From CBDANW01 sp965197825 (GTDB taxonomy: Bacteria; Acidobacteriota; Vicinamibacteria; Marinacidobacterales; DATDRI01), in assembly GCA_965197825.1 (NCBI GenBank), contig CBDANW010000003.1, positions 1,984,001 to 2,048,000 of the forward strand: a stretch of 64,000 nucleotides of DNA. The letters are read 5' to 3'. Of the stretch, positions 54,168-63,915 are shown one piece after another (position 1 is the stretch's first letter; every line of letters starts with the position of its first letter). Made by a program: the position numbers and the translations under genes. Under the pieces are notes generated by a model. That model was not told where the DNA came from. It ran no database searches and was given only the letters and a program-made list of their open reading frames with translations.

Positions 54168-57100
54168 TTGACTGACGGTTTCCAGAGAACGCTGGACCAC
54201 ATACGGTCCATCGCCGATTCCGAAGCTGAAAAGGGGCGCCTCTTCGAGCGGCTGATGAAGACGTACTTCGTCAAGGATCCCCTCTACAAGGAACGGTTCT
54301 CCAAAGTCTGGCTGTGGTCCGAATGGGTGAACCTGAAGCAGGGATTCGATGGCGCCGATACCGGTATCGACCTGGTCGCCGAGGAGCGTGAGGGCGGTTA
54401 CTGCGCCATTCAGTGCAAGTGCTACGCGCCTGGCACCCAGATTTCGAAGCCTCATCTCGATTCGTTCATCTCCGCATCGGCCCGTGACCCCTTCACCGCC
54501 CGTATCGTGGTCGATACCGGCGACGGATGGGGGCCGAACGCGGTCAAGACCATTACTCCACTGAAGCCCGCATGCACCGTGCTTCGCTTCGGCGATCTCG
54601 CTAGTCGGCCGTTCGACTGGCCCGACCTGATCCACGATAAACCGGAAGACCTTTCCTTTAGGCACGAGCCGTTCAGCCTGCGCCCCCATCAGAAGGTCGC
54701 GTTCGACGACGTGACCGGCGGATTCAATGATCACGATCGCGGCAAGCTGATCATGGCGTGCGGCACGGGCAAGACCTTTGCAGCGCTGCGCATAGCAGAA
54801 GCCGTTGCGGGTATCGGGGGGCGGGTGCTCTATCTGGTGCCGTCGATATCGCTGTTCCAGCAATCGATGCGGGAATGGGCAACGCAACGGTCGATCCCGC
54901 ATCGGTATATCGGGATCTGCTCCGATACACGCGCCGGACGAAACGACGAGGACGCGTCGCTCCAGGAGCTTGAAATCCCGGTCACCACGGACCCCAAGAC
55001 GATCTCCCAGGCGCTCAGGGAAGCTCGGCCAGACGCGATGACGGTGGTCTTCTGCACCTACCACTCGCTCGGTATCGTGGAAGACGCCCAGGACGACGGA
55101 GCGCCGGCATTCGACATTGTTCTCTGTGACGAAGCGCACAGAACGACCGGCGTGGAGCGTCCCGGCGACAAGACGTCACCGTTCGTGCTCGTGCACGACG
55201 CCCAAAGAATTCGGGCTGCGAAGCGCCTCTACATGACCGCCACCCCGCGTCTCTATACGGAAGGCGCGAAGGCGAAGGCGGCCAATCACGATGTCGAAGT
55301 ATTCTCCATGGATGATCCGGCGACCTATGGGCCGGAGCTTCACCGCCTTCCCTTTTCCAGGGCGGTCGAGCGGGACCTGTTATCCGACTACAAGGTTGTG
55401 GTCCTCGCCATGTCCGAGCAACACGTCGATGCCGCGTTGCAGGCACATCTGGCGTCGGGCGACAGCGAGATCAACATCACCGACGCGGCGAAGATCGTCG
55501 GTTGCTGGCGCGCGTTGCAGAACCCGGAGAACAAGCGTCTCAGCGATGCACCTATCCAGCATCTAACCCGCGCGATCGCATTCACGAACACGATCGTCTC
55601 CTCGAAGCGGCTGGAAGCGCATTGGGACAGTATCGTCGGGCACGCCATCGATTTGTTGCCCGAGGCGGAGCGGCCGGACGCGTTCCGCTGCAAAACGCGC
55701 CACGTCGATGGACAGCATCACGCGCTTGAGCGTAAGGCCCGTATCGAATGGCTCAAGGCCGATTCCGAGGGAACCTGCCGCATTCTCTCGAACGCCCGGT
55801 GCCTATCCGAGGGAATCGACGTGCCGGCGCTCGACGCGGTGCTCTTCATGAACCCGAAAAACTCGCAGGTCGACATCGTGCAGGCCGTCGGCCGCGTCAT
55901 GCGTAAGGCCGACGGCAAGCAGTACGGCTACATCGTGCTTCCGGTCGCCGTGCCGACGGGCGTCGACCCGGCCGCGGCTCTCGACGACAACGAACGGTTC
56001 GCCGTGGTCTGGAGCGTCTTGCGGGCGCTGCGCTCGCACGATGACAGGTTCGATGCCGAGATCAACAAGATCGACCTCAATGACACGCCGACCGATCGGA
56101 TCATCTTCAGCGGTGATGGGCTCGACGGACAGGGCACCCCCGAACTGCCCTTTCCGCCGCTCGACCTGCCACCCGGCGCGATATTCGCCAAGGTCGTCGA
56201 GAGATGCGGGGACCGGAAATACTGGGAGACCTGGGCCAGGGACGTTGCAGATATCTTCTCGCGGCTCGTCCACCGGATCGAGGCTCTTCTGGCCAGTCCC
56301 GATAACGAAACCCTGCGCGAATGGTTCGACGCTTTCCACGAGGAGCTCAAGGTCTCAATCAACGCCTCGATCAGCCGGGATAACGCCATCGAAATGATGG
56401 CGCAGCACACCTTGACGCGGCCGGTCTTCGAGGCGCTGTTCGAACACTACGATTTCTCCGCCGGCAACCCGGTGGCGCAGGCGCTGGACTCCCTGGGGCG
56501 GAATTTCGGAGAGTTCGGTCTCGAGAACGAAACCCGAGATCTGGAGCGCTTCTACGAAAGCGTCCGCATGCGCGCCCGCGGCCTTGACAACAGCGAAGCG
56601 CGGCAGCACGTGCTGATGGAACTCTACGAAAAGTTCTTCTCCACGGCCCTCAAGAAAGACGCAGACCGCCTCGGCATCGTCTACACACCGGTAGAAGTCG
56701 TGGATTTCATCGTGAACAGCGCCGACCACGTGGTGCGCCAAGAGTTCGGCCGCAGCTTGAGCGACGAGGACGTTCATGTCCTCGACCCGTTCACCGGCAC
56801 CGGCATCTTCCTCGTCCGGCTGCTTCAGTCCGCGCTGATCCTGGACTCCGATCTCGCAAGGAAGTACCACAGAGAGCTTCACGCCAACGAGCTCGTCCTA
56901 CTGGCCTATTACATTGCGGCCATTCACATCGAGGAAGCATTCCACGGCCGTCGCGGGCCAGACAGCGCTTATGCGCCCTTCGACGGCATCGTACTGACCG
57001 ATACGTTCAATCTATACATGGACAGGACCGGCTTTCCGAAGGCATGGCTTCCGGACAACAGCGAGCGTGCGGAGCGCCAGCAGGATCTGCCGATCCAGGT

Positions 57101-58904
57101 CATCGTCGGCAATCCGCCGTGGTCGGCAGGCCAGAGGAGCTCGGCGGACAACAACCCCAACGTCGACTATCCCGAGCTTGAGAAGCGCATCGCAGAGACC
57201 TATGCCGCACGCTCCAAGTCGACGCTGAAGAACAGCCTCTACGACACCTACAAGATGGCGATCCGCTGGGCGTCGGACCGGATCGGCGACCAGGGCGTCA
57301 TCGCTTTGGTCACCAACGGCTCCTGGATAGACGGTAACGTGGATTCGGGCGTTCGCGCCTGTCTGGCCGAGGAGTTCAGCTCAATCCATGTTTTGAACTT
57401 GCGGGGAAATCAGCGAACGCAAGGAGAACGCTCGCGCCGGGAGGGAGGTAAGGTCTTCGGCCAAGGCTCCCGGGCACCGGTCGCAATCACGATTCTGGTC
57501 CGCAACCCTGATGCCGCTCACGATGGCTGTCGCATCCTCTACCGCGATATCGGTGACTATCTGAAGCGCGAGGAGAAACTGGCGATCCTGCGCAAGGCGG
57601 GCTCTATCGCAGGTATTGAGGACTGGCGGACGATCACACCCGACCGGCATCACGACTGGATCGGCCAGCGCAGCGATGCGTTCCAAAGGCTCTATCCGAT
57701 GGGGTCGAAGGGCGCGAAGGCCGGCACGGCGGACGATGCGATCTTCAAGCTGTTCAGCAACGGCTACAAGACCGGCCGAGATGCCTACTTGTACAACTTT
57801 TCCCATGACGTTTGCGCCGAGAACGGAAAGAGAATGACAGATGAATACATGAGCGCCCTTGATTGGCTCAGCGATTATCCCGACAAAGACGTCACAGAAG
57901 CCACCAAGCGGCATTCGAAATCTGTCATATGGGATGCAAAATTACAGACCTCTCTCAAGGCTGGTCGGATTCCAAATTCCCCTTTAAGTTCGCCACGCAA
58001 GGTGGTCTACCGGCCTTTCGTGAATCAGCATTTGTATGCTGATGAGTTCTTCGCGCAACGACCTGCTCAAACTTCGGCATTGTTTCCAAACGAAGCCAGC
58101 GAAAACCGAGCGATCTGCGTCCCGGGCGTGGGCTCGACCAAGCCGTTCTCCGCCCTCGTGGTCGACTTGATGCCGGATCTTGAACTGATATCGAAGGGCC
58201 AATGCTTCCCGCGCTACCGGTATCGGCAACCGACGGATGCGCAGGGCGCCCTTCCGGGTGTCGGACAGGAACTGGAGCGTATCGACAACGTCACGGACAC
58301 GGCGTTGCGCGCCTTCCGCGTACGCTACAACGACAACTCAATCACCAAGGACGGGATTTTCGATTACGTCTACGGCGTTCTGCACGCGCCCGGATACCGG
58401 GAGCGCTTCGCCAACGACCTAGCGAAGGAGCTGCCGCGCCTCCCGCTCGCACACGATTTCCATGCCTTTGCGAGAGCTGGGCGTGAGCTTGCGGAACTTC
58501 ATCTCGGCTATGAGACCTGCCAGGAATATCCGCTAGACGTTACCTTCACACAACTCGGAGAACCGCGACCGGAGCAATTCCGAGTAGGTGAGCGGGCGAT
58601 GCGATATTCCGATAACGACAGGACAGTCCTTATCGTCAACGACCATCTCCGACTCGGCGGGATACCGCCAGGGGCGCACCAGTACCAGGTCAACGGGCGG
58701 ACACCGCTAGAGTGGTTCATCGACCGCTACCGAATCACGCGAAACAAGGAAAGCGGCATCGTCAACGATCCCAATGCTTGGTTCGACGATCCACGCGAGC
58801 TGATCGCGATGATCCGCCGCATCGTCCATGTCAGCGTGGAATCAACGCGCATCGTCGAGGGCTTACCCGAACCGATCTTGGCGCCGAAGGGTAAGTCAAA
58901 TTGA
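54168..58904 (+). CDS. Type ISP single-polypeptide restriction-modification enzyme
   Basis: 1578 residues, LlaGI/LlaBIII-like. Domains in order: Mrr-like nuclease (1-170; ADTGIDLVAEE and GYCAIQCKCY supply the Asp and Q-x-K), superfamily 2 helicase/translocase (Walker A MACGTGKTFAALRIAE near 196, DEAH VLCDEAHRTTG near 318, MTATPRLYTE, VQAVGRVMRKADG), helical coupler, gamma-class adenine methylase (DPFTGTGIFLVRLL near 873, IVGNPPWSAGQ near 980), C-terminal target-recognition domain. TTG 54168 with GGGAGA upstream. Uninterrupted and full length; likely active defence. Confidence 0.9.
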   Translation: MTDGFQRTLDHIRSIADSEAEKGRLFERLMKTYFVKDPLYKERFSKVWLWSEWVNLKQGFDGADTGIDLVAEEREGGYCAIQCKCYAPGTQISKPHLDSFISASARDPFTARIVVDTGDGWGPNAVKTITPLKPACTVLRFGDLASRPFDWPDLIHDKPEDLSFRHEPFSLRPHQKVAFDDVTGGFNDHDRGKLIMACGTGKTFAALRIAEAVAGIGGRVLYLVPSISLFQQSMREWATQRSIPHRYIGICSDTRAGRNDEDASLQELEIPVTTDPKTISQALREARPDAMTVVFCTYHSLGIVEDAQDDGAPAFDIVLCDEAHRTTGVERPGDKTSPFVLVHDAQRIRAAKRLYMTATPRLYTEGAKAKAANHDVEVFSMDDPATYGPELHRLPFSRAVERDLLSDYKVVVLAMSEQHVDAALQAHLASGDSEINITDAAKIVGCWRALQNPENKRLSDAPIQHLTRAIAFTNTIVSSKRLEAHWDSIVGHAIDLLPEAERPDAFRCKTRHVDGQHHALERKARIEWLKADSEGTCRILSNARCLSEGIDVPALDAVLFMNPKNSQVDIVQAVGRVMRKADGKQYGYIVLPVAVPTGVDPAAALDDNERFAVVWSVLRALRSHDDRFDAEINKIDLNDTPTDRIIFSGDGLDGQGTPELPFPPLDLPPGAIFAKVVERCGDRKYWETWARDVADIFSRLVHRIEALLASPDNETLREWFDAFHEELKVSINASISRDNAIEMMAQHTLTRPVFEALFEHYDFSAGNPVAQALDSLGRNFGEFGLENETRDLERFYESVRMRARGLDNSEARQHVLMELYEKFFSTALKKDADRLGIVYTPVEVVDFIVNSADHVVRQEFGRSLSDEDVHVLDPFTGTGIFLVRLLQSALILDSDLARKYHRELHANELVLLAYYIAAIHIEEAFHGRRGPDSAYAPFDGIVLTDTFNLYMDRTGFPKAWLPDNSERAERQQDLPIQVIVGNPPWSAGQRSSADNNPNVDYPELEKRIAETYAARSKSTLKNSLYDTYKMAIRWASDRIGDQGVIALVTNGSWIDGNVDSGVRACLAEEFSSIHVLNLRGNQRTQGERSRREGGKVFGQGSRAPVAITILVRNPDAAHDGCRILYRDIGDYLKREEKLAILRKAGSIAGIEDWRTITPDRHHDWIGQRSDAFQRLYPMGSKGAKAGTADDAIFKLFSNGYKTGRDAYLYNFSHDVCAENGKRMTDEYMSALDWLSDYPDKDVTEATKRHSKSVIWDAKLQTSLKAGRIPNSPLSSPRKVVYRPFVNQHLYADEFFAQRPAQTSALFPNEASENRAICVPGVGSTKPFSALVVDLMPDLELISKGQCFPRYRYRQPTDAQGALPGVGQELERIDNVTDTALRAFRVRYNDNSITKDGIFDYVYGVLHAPGYRERFANDLAKELPRLPLAHDFHAFARAGRELAELHLGYETCQEYPLDVTFTQLGEPRPEQFRVGERAMRYSDNDRTVLIVNDHLRLGGIPPGAHQYQVNGRTPLEWFIDRYRITRNKESGIVNDPNAWFDDPRELIAMIRRIVHVSVESTRIVEGLPEPILAPKGKSN

Positions 58905-59756
58905 GAAGGTGATCGACACAATGGGCCGATGCGACCCAACTTGCTGAGTTACCACGAATATCGATTCCCACCCGAAATTATCGGCGTTGGTGCATGAATT
59001 CGTTCGTGCGCCCAACTTACTACCCCGTCCTGTGCCAAAACTCGGCCCTTTTGAAATAGACCACAAATCAGCAGCTTAGACGTCCTTGGAATCCGCACAG
59101 AATCCAGGGTATTTCGCGCCGCAGGGCTGACTTCCGACCCATGGGGCTGGCGGATGAATAAATAGAAGGCACAGCCGAGTTTTGACACAGGAGGCGGTTC
59201 ACGATGGCGGCGCTGGCTCGGCTGTTCGACTGGAAGAATGCCCTAGTCGTCGTGAAGCCCGACACGCTTCGTCCGGGCCTACGCCGTCGGCTCTTCCACG
59301 CCCAATATCGTTCTGAACCCACAACGGTGCCAGCGGACGACCGTCTCAGGTTTCACGATGACGAGGACAACTCTCCCAGTCAGTCCAGATTCTGCACAAC
59401 AGCACCCAAAACCCGCGGTCGACATTCGAGAGCCGCGTCCGTTTCACCGAACGACGGAGGACGGCGAGCTGCTGCCGAAGAGCGACGCGACATTCTCAAG
59501 AGCTAGCTTGCGACGAGCCTTGAAGGCAGAGATGAGAGCGGGAACCAATGACGAAATCATGCCGGCATGGTGCCGGCAGACCGGAGACTAATCAAGTTCG
59601 GTGCGCGCGGATGAATAAATAGAAGGCACAACCCTCTTGATAGTGTTGCGTCCGAGTTCATGTCCGAGGTTCTTGACTGCGCCCCGCAGGCGCGTATATC
59701 CCCACGTCGGATTCTCCTGTTCGGACACGACGGCAAAGCAGGTATAATTAAAGTTT
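58905..59756. other. IS debris upstream of the RlpA gene
   Basis: 59025-59150 R2 with its alternative tail. About 59174-59193 a variant R2 terminus. 59204-59260 plus encodes LARLFDWKNALVVVKPDTL, the N-terminal block of an integrase-type transposase. 59358-59591 has an open frame with no recognised family. 59640-59715 minus encodes NPTWGYTRLRGAVKNLGHEL from the same transposase type. No intact gene. Confidence 0.65.
59720..59748 (+). promoter_or_regulatory. Promoter with consensus -10 in front of the RlpA gene
   Basis: TATAAT at 59743-59748; a weak -35 TTCGGA at 59720-59725 with a 17-bp spacer lies in IS-end sequence. The predicted start is about 59755, two bases before the GTG, so the transcript would be nearly leaderless. 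Confidence 0.45.
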
Positions 59757-60419
59757 GTGAAGCGGACTTTCCCCACAATCCTGCTTTGCTCCTTTGTCGC
59801 AGCCTGTGCCAGCCGCGGACCGTCGGCGACGACACCCTCCGGCACGCCAGCCCCGGCTCCGCTTCGCGGAACCACTTTCGAGGGCCTTGCTTCCTGGTAC
59901 GGGCTGGAAGAAGAAGGTCGGGCCACCGCGAGCGGAGAGCCGATGGACCCTGAATGGTTCACTGCAGCCCATCGGACCTTTCCCTTCGGCACCGTGTTGC
60001 GGGTCACCGACCCCGATAACGGGCGCAGCGTGGTGGTGGTGGTCAACGACCGGGGCCCTTTTATCGACGGACGGGTCCTGGATCTTTCCTACGGCGCAGC
60101 GAAGGCGATCGACATGGTCCAAAAGGGCGTAGCGCCGGTCCAGATTGAAGTCATCCAAGTAGATCAAAGTCGTCTGGCCACCCGTTGGAGAGTCCAGCTC
60201 GGCTCGTTCCGCGACGAGTCGGCCGCCAAAGAGCTCGCCGATGAGATCAAGCGGGAAGGACATCGTCCGGTCGAGATCTCTGGATTCCGGGCGAGCGGTC
60301 GGCTTTACTATCGTGTTTGGGTCGGAGAATTCGTTTATCGGGCGGATGCCGAGGATCTAGCTCGTGAGTTTCGCCGGGAAGGGCGTGAAACAGTTGTGAT
60401 GCAAACCCCCTTTCGGTGA
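59757..60419 (+). CDS. RlpA-family septal ring lipoprotein
   Basis: 220 residues. Lipoprotein signal MKRTFPTILLCSFVAACASR (lipobox VAAC). Double-psi barrel about 40-125: LASWYGLEEEGRATASGEPM, AAHRTFPFGTVLRV, VVVVNDRGPFIDGRVLDLSY, with the conserved Asp of NDRGPF. SPOR domain about 140-215 (RWRVQLGSFRDESAAKELAD) that binds denuded septal peptidoglycan. A lytic transglycosylase role is known for the Pseudomonas homologue. GTG start. Complete, a housekeeping gene surrounded by IS debris. Confidence 0.9.
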   Translation: MKRTFPTILLCSFVAACASRGPSATTPSGTPAPAPLRGTTFEGLASWYGLEEEGRATASGEPMDPEWFTAAHRTFPFGTVLRVTDPDNGRSVVVVVNDRGPFIDGRVLDLSYGAAKAIDMVQKGVAPVQIEVIQVDQSRLATRWRVQLGSFRDESAAKELADEIKREGHRPVEISGFRASGRLYYRVWVGEFVYRADAEDLAREFRREGRETVVMQTPFR

Positions 60420-60888
60420 CGCCCGCTTCATGCAGCACCTATCACCTGTTTTTGTTGCCCATTACAACCTACGCGAGCGATTCCTCGAATAGCTCGACTT
60501 GCTTTTCCTGTCGCGCTGCGCCGACTACCCTTGCCGCTGCCGATTTCTTCACCACAGAAATCTGGACCCCATCCTGTGCCAAAACTCGGCCCTTTTGAAA
60601 GACCATGGCTGTAATTTAATGCACTGTAAAGTCTTAGTGTCATTTTGCCAACACTTAATGGCGGAAGCACCCATGAGGTCTGTGTGAGCGGCAGGGCTGC
60701 CCGATCGAACAACGGCTGCCTGACCAACAGTAGGAATTGCACATGGTACGTCATGATGGATCCGAAGATAACACCCTCGGGCCAGACGATTGTAAAGGCC
60801 ACGGCCCTTGGCACCATCGCAAAACACAGACGCTAAGCTGCTGATTTATCGGCTATTTCAAGAGGGCCGAGTTTTGGCACAGGACGGG
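60420..60888. repeat. IS-end repeats
   Basis: 60571-60600 R2 terminus. 60604-60675 matches 35693-35765. 60745-60889 is the long R2 form in plus orientation (ACACCCTCGGGCCAGACGAT ... GGCACAGGAC). 60420-60560: no gene. Confidence 0.7.
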
Positions 60889-61240
60889 GTCCGTAGTAGC
60901 GTTGAAGCGGAGTAACGCCCGCGGAGCAAAGGGGCCCTGCTGCACACAACTCCTTGTTTCGACAAAGCGAGGCAGGGGCGAGCTGATAAAACTCACCCAT
61001 TCTTACTGCAGGAGCTGAGATGAAGGATATACGTCAAGGCGAAGGCCATCCCGGTCACATAACCCTTGACGCGAAGTGTGCAGGAGCGCGTAGTGCGGGA
61101 AATCCGCACGCTGCGTGCGAAGAGGCGGGGGCTGGAAACGGACTTACGGTGTGGCTAGTGAGGCACTCCCAGAGGAAACGGGGAGCAACAGATAGGCCAC
61201 GCCTTCGGGGTACCGCGCCAGCCCTCGACCCTACCGCCCT
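60889..61240 (+). mobile_element. Group II intron remnant, copy 2
   Basis: Same two blocks as copy 1 (29944-30097 and 30236-30415), but here the whole reverse-transcriptase ORF apart from about ten codons is deleted, bringing the blocks together near 61050. Joined directly to an R2 end. Confidence 0.65.
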
Positions 61241-61250
61241 CTGGATCATC

Positions 61251-63626
61251 TCATTGTCCCTGCGATGCAAGTAGGCCAGCGTATTTGATAGATCCGATCG
61301 CCCCGCGGACCTTTTCGTAATCGATGACCGGCCTACCGAGGTCCGATGTGAGTGAATGATCAACTTGTAGTCTGTGAATCTGTTTGCGGATCTCCTCCGA
61401 CGCTAGTGTCGAGTCGAGCAGAGCCTCGACTTTCTCTAAGAAGATCTTCAGGTCCGAACGGGTAGCAGATGACTTGTGATCGGCGAGAAAAGATCGTACC
61501 ACTCGGTCAATCCGTGCGCCGACCGCGGCTCCTAACTTCTCGTTTACTGCCAACCGCTGTCTCTCCCCTAGCTTAACGAACAATCTTATGAAATTCTGGC
61601 GCGCTATGTCCGCACCCACTGTATCTGCACCTGTGGAACAGCCTTCGTTGAGCACCCTGACGACATGGCGGGCGAGACCAACCTTGTCCAGACGCAAAGT
61701 CGATCCAGCTGCCTTCAGGGCCTTCTCGGTCGCTTTAAACATGCCGACGCTCTTTGAGAGTTCACTCACTATCCGCTCTGTGGTTAACGTGATGCTCTGA
61801 CCGCGACCAACCTCCGCCACGTAGGACTCGCATGCCTGCACGATCACAGACGACGGAAGGAGGTCCTCGATCTCCTGCGGTCCGCCCGGCCGCTCACATA
61901 CGACCTCGGGAAGCGCTTCTTTCGAGATCTGGAGCACGAACCTTGGGTCGAGCATCCGCTTACCCTTGGGCCCACCGCGGACCAGGTCTTTTAGGGCGTC
62001 GTTCCCAGCCTCACCGCCATCAAGCAACACGATCACCGAAGGCTGATCGGCGTCGCGACCACGTGCGAGGAATGTCATGTAGGGGATATGGCTAGCTGAT
62101 CCCGCCGGTACGAGAGTCAGGTCGTTGAGGTCAAGCCGCTCAGCGCCAGGGACATCTCGCCGTAGCAGGGCGCTCGAGATTCCGGCGACGTACACTTGGT
62201 CGGCCACGCCCTCCAACATCAGGTTACAGTTCCCGATGAAGGTTGCCTCGCCAACGTATCCGCCAAAGGCGGAGCGTAGCGGTTCGAAGTGATTCCTTCC
62301 CACGTCGCGAACGACACGGGTTCCTTCGTCGTCAGCGCCCTTGTCGAGAACTCGCACCCGATCGGCGCGGTTCTTGTCAATGAAGAACGGCGAGTGGGTG
62401 ACGAACGCAACCTGCCGACTCAGCACCTCATCACTACCACCAGCGAAGTCTTGGAACAAGCGAAGCAGATCCTGTTGGCCCTGATTCGACAAGAACGCAT
62501 CAGGCTCATCCATCAAGAGAAGCCCCGCGGAATTTCCACGAGCTAAGTGAGCCAGGTACTGGACGAGATAGCTCAGAAAGTACTTGAGTCCACTACTACG
62601 CTCAGCGAACGAATACTCGCTCGATGTCCGATCCCTGATCGTAAACACGAGATCGAAATCTCGGGCCGCAACCTGGAGTTCGAACTTCTCATCCTGAGTC
62701 CACCACCTATGCAAGTTCAGCGCCTCGGACAGTTGGCGGTTGATCGCGGCAACGATCCCGTTGGCAAACCCCTCGTTCTGGGCCCGGAGAGCTTGTTCAA
62801 GCTTCGTAAACGTCGACACGTCGACTCCACCGACAGTTACCAGCAGATCGAATGCGAGATGTAGCTGATCTCGATGATTTTGTTTCTCATCGCCGCGAAC
62901 CATCAAGCTGTCTGCGCGGGCGAGCAGCGATTTAAGGAGCCCCGTATCGGGCGGGTCCTTTGCCAGCGCAGAGCGGAGGCCGTCGCCGCGTACGAGAAGA
63001 TCAATCAGTAACCAGCGGTCCTCCCTGCTGATTACTCTTTCCACTGACTCTTTTGACCTTTGCACGATGTACTCGATAGGAACGCTGTCGGGGATAGGTT
63101 TCGCCGGGTCGATCCGAAAGGACCGTGGCAGCGCCCCGAAGAAATCTTTATGCTCATCGTCGTTGACGATGATAGGTGTCGTGTTGTCTCCGACGAAAAG
63201 CTTCACGAATCCAGGGTCTTCCCGGAAGATCCTGATGGAGTCATACGACTCGTCGGGCTCGGCTTTCAGCAACGCGCCGATGGCAGTTCTGTCTGCTTCG
63301 GTCAGGTCCGATAGTCGCAGCCCAAAGTGTGGAGTCCGCGGCGTTGCGTCCACGGTGAAGAATTGCGAGTAACGGCAGAAGTCGGCTGCCTCTGCTGGTT
63401 CGCGAACGCCGAGTGCGTGCTCGATGGCGTCGAGAAGCTGCGATTTACCTGATTCGTTCGCACCCACGACGCACGTGATCATGGGGTCGAGATCGATCTT
63501 CACGTACGGATAGAAGAGATCGTTGTACTGGTCCCACGGGTCCGCGACTGCGTCCTTGTGATGCTTCCTCAAGTAGTCGAAGTTGAAGGCCCGGTAGAAC
63601 CTGATGTAGACGGTCGAAACCCGCAA
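61251..63626 (-). CDS. OLD-like AAA ATPase with TOPRIM domain
   Basis: 791 residues. ABC-type ATPase: TCVVGANESGKSQLLDAIEH near 52 (Walker A), SFAERSSGLKYFLSYLVQYL (signature-like), GLLLMDEPDAFLSNQG near 367 (Walker B), AFVTHSPFFIDKN (H-loop). TOPRIM-like region from about 465: LMLEGVADQVYVAGISSALL (Glu) and SVIVLLDGGEAGNDALKDLV (Asp). This order is that of OLD-family nucleases and of related defence ATPases (GajA, AriA), though no partner gene is adjacent. TTG 63626 with AGGAGGA a few bases upstream. The stop lies ten bases from the intron remnant, so a few C-terminal residues may be altered. Confidence 0.85.
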   Translation of the reverse strand: MRVSTVYIRFYRAFNFDYLRKHHKDAVADPWDQYNDLFYPYVKIDLDPMITCVVGANESGKSQLLDAIEHALGVREPAEAADFCRYSQFFTVDATPRTPHFGLRLSDLTEADRTAIGALLKAEPDESYDSIRIFREDPGFVKLFVGDNTTPIIVNDDEHKDFFGALPRSFRIDPAKPIPDSVPIEYIVQRSKESVERVISREDRWLLIDLLVRGDGLRSALAKDPPDTGLLKSLLARADSLMVRGDEKQNHRDQLHLAFDLLVTVGGVDVSTFTKLEQALRAQNEGFANGIVAAINRQLSEALNLHRWWTQDEKFELQVAARDFDLVFTIRDRTSSEYSFAERSSGLKYFLSYLVQYLAHLARGNSAGLLLMDEPDAFLSNQGQQDLLRLFQDFAGGSDEVLSRQVAFVTHSPFFIDKNRADRVRVLDKGADDEGTRVVRDVGRNHFEPLRSAFGGYVGEATFIGNCNLMLEGVADQVYVAGISSALLRRDVPGAERLDLNDLTLVPAGSASHIPYMTFLARGRDADQPSVIVLLDGGEAGNDALKDLVRGGPKGKRMLDPRFVLQISKEALPEVVCERPGGPQEIEDLLPSSVIVQACESYVAEVGRGQSITLTTERIVSELSKSVGMFKATEKALKAAGSTLRLDKVGLARHVVRVLNEGCSTGADTVGADIARQNFIRLFVKLGERQRLAVNEKLGAAVGARIDRVVRSFLADHKSSATRSDLKIFLEKVEALLDSTLASEEIRKQIHRLQVDHSLTSDLGRPVIDYEKVRGAIGSIKYAGLLASQGQ

Positions 63627-63915
63627 GTCTCCTCCTTCTCTTGATCATCAACCGCGCCGCAGCACCGGTCCAGGTCCGTGTTCTTCATGCGACCAGACAA
63701 GGGCATCATGACAGATACCTTGAAGATAAACCATCACTGGCCGAGGCCATCATGTCCGAAAACGCGAACGGAGCGGAAAGCTCGAATCCTAGAGGCGTTC
63801 TCGAAATCTGCGGAGGTCAGCCGACGCGGCACTTGATCTGCGATAGGCAATCCCGTCCTGTCCTCGTGTCCGAAAATACGAACGGAGCCCGAAAGCTCGA
63901 ATCCTAAGGGTTTCC
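63627..63915. other. Upstream region of the OLD-like gene, with tandem IS ends
   Basis: 63627-63745 no gene; it should hold the promoter of the OLD-like gene. 63749-63850 and 63868-63905 are two successive left ends of the integrase-type IS (TGTCCGAAAACGCGAACGGA and TGTCCGAAAATACGAACGGA). Confidence 0.6.

Noticed and set aside
53769..55139. 456-codon open frame on the minus strand
   Set aside because: It overlaps the first 970 bases of the type ISP gene antisense and extends into R1; no family features, codon pattern is the shadow of the plus-strand gene.
59358..59591. 77-codon plus-strand ORF among IS scraps
   Set aside because: No recognised family, no ribosome site and remnants on both sides; insufficient to call a gene.
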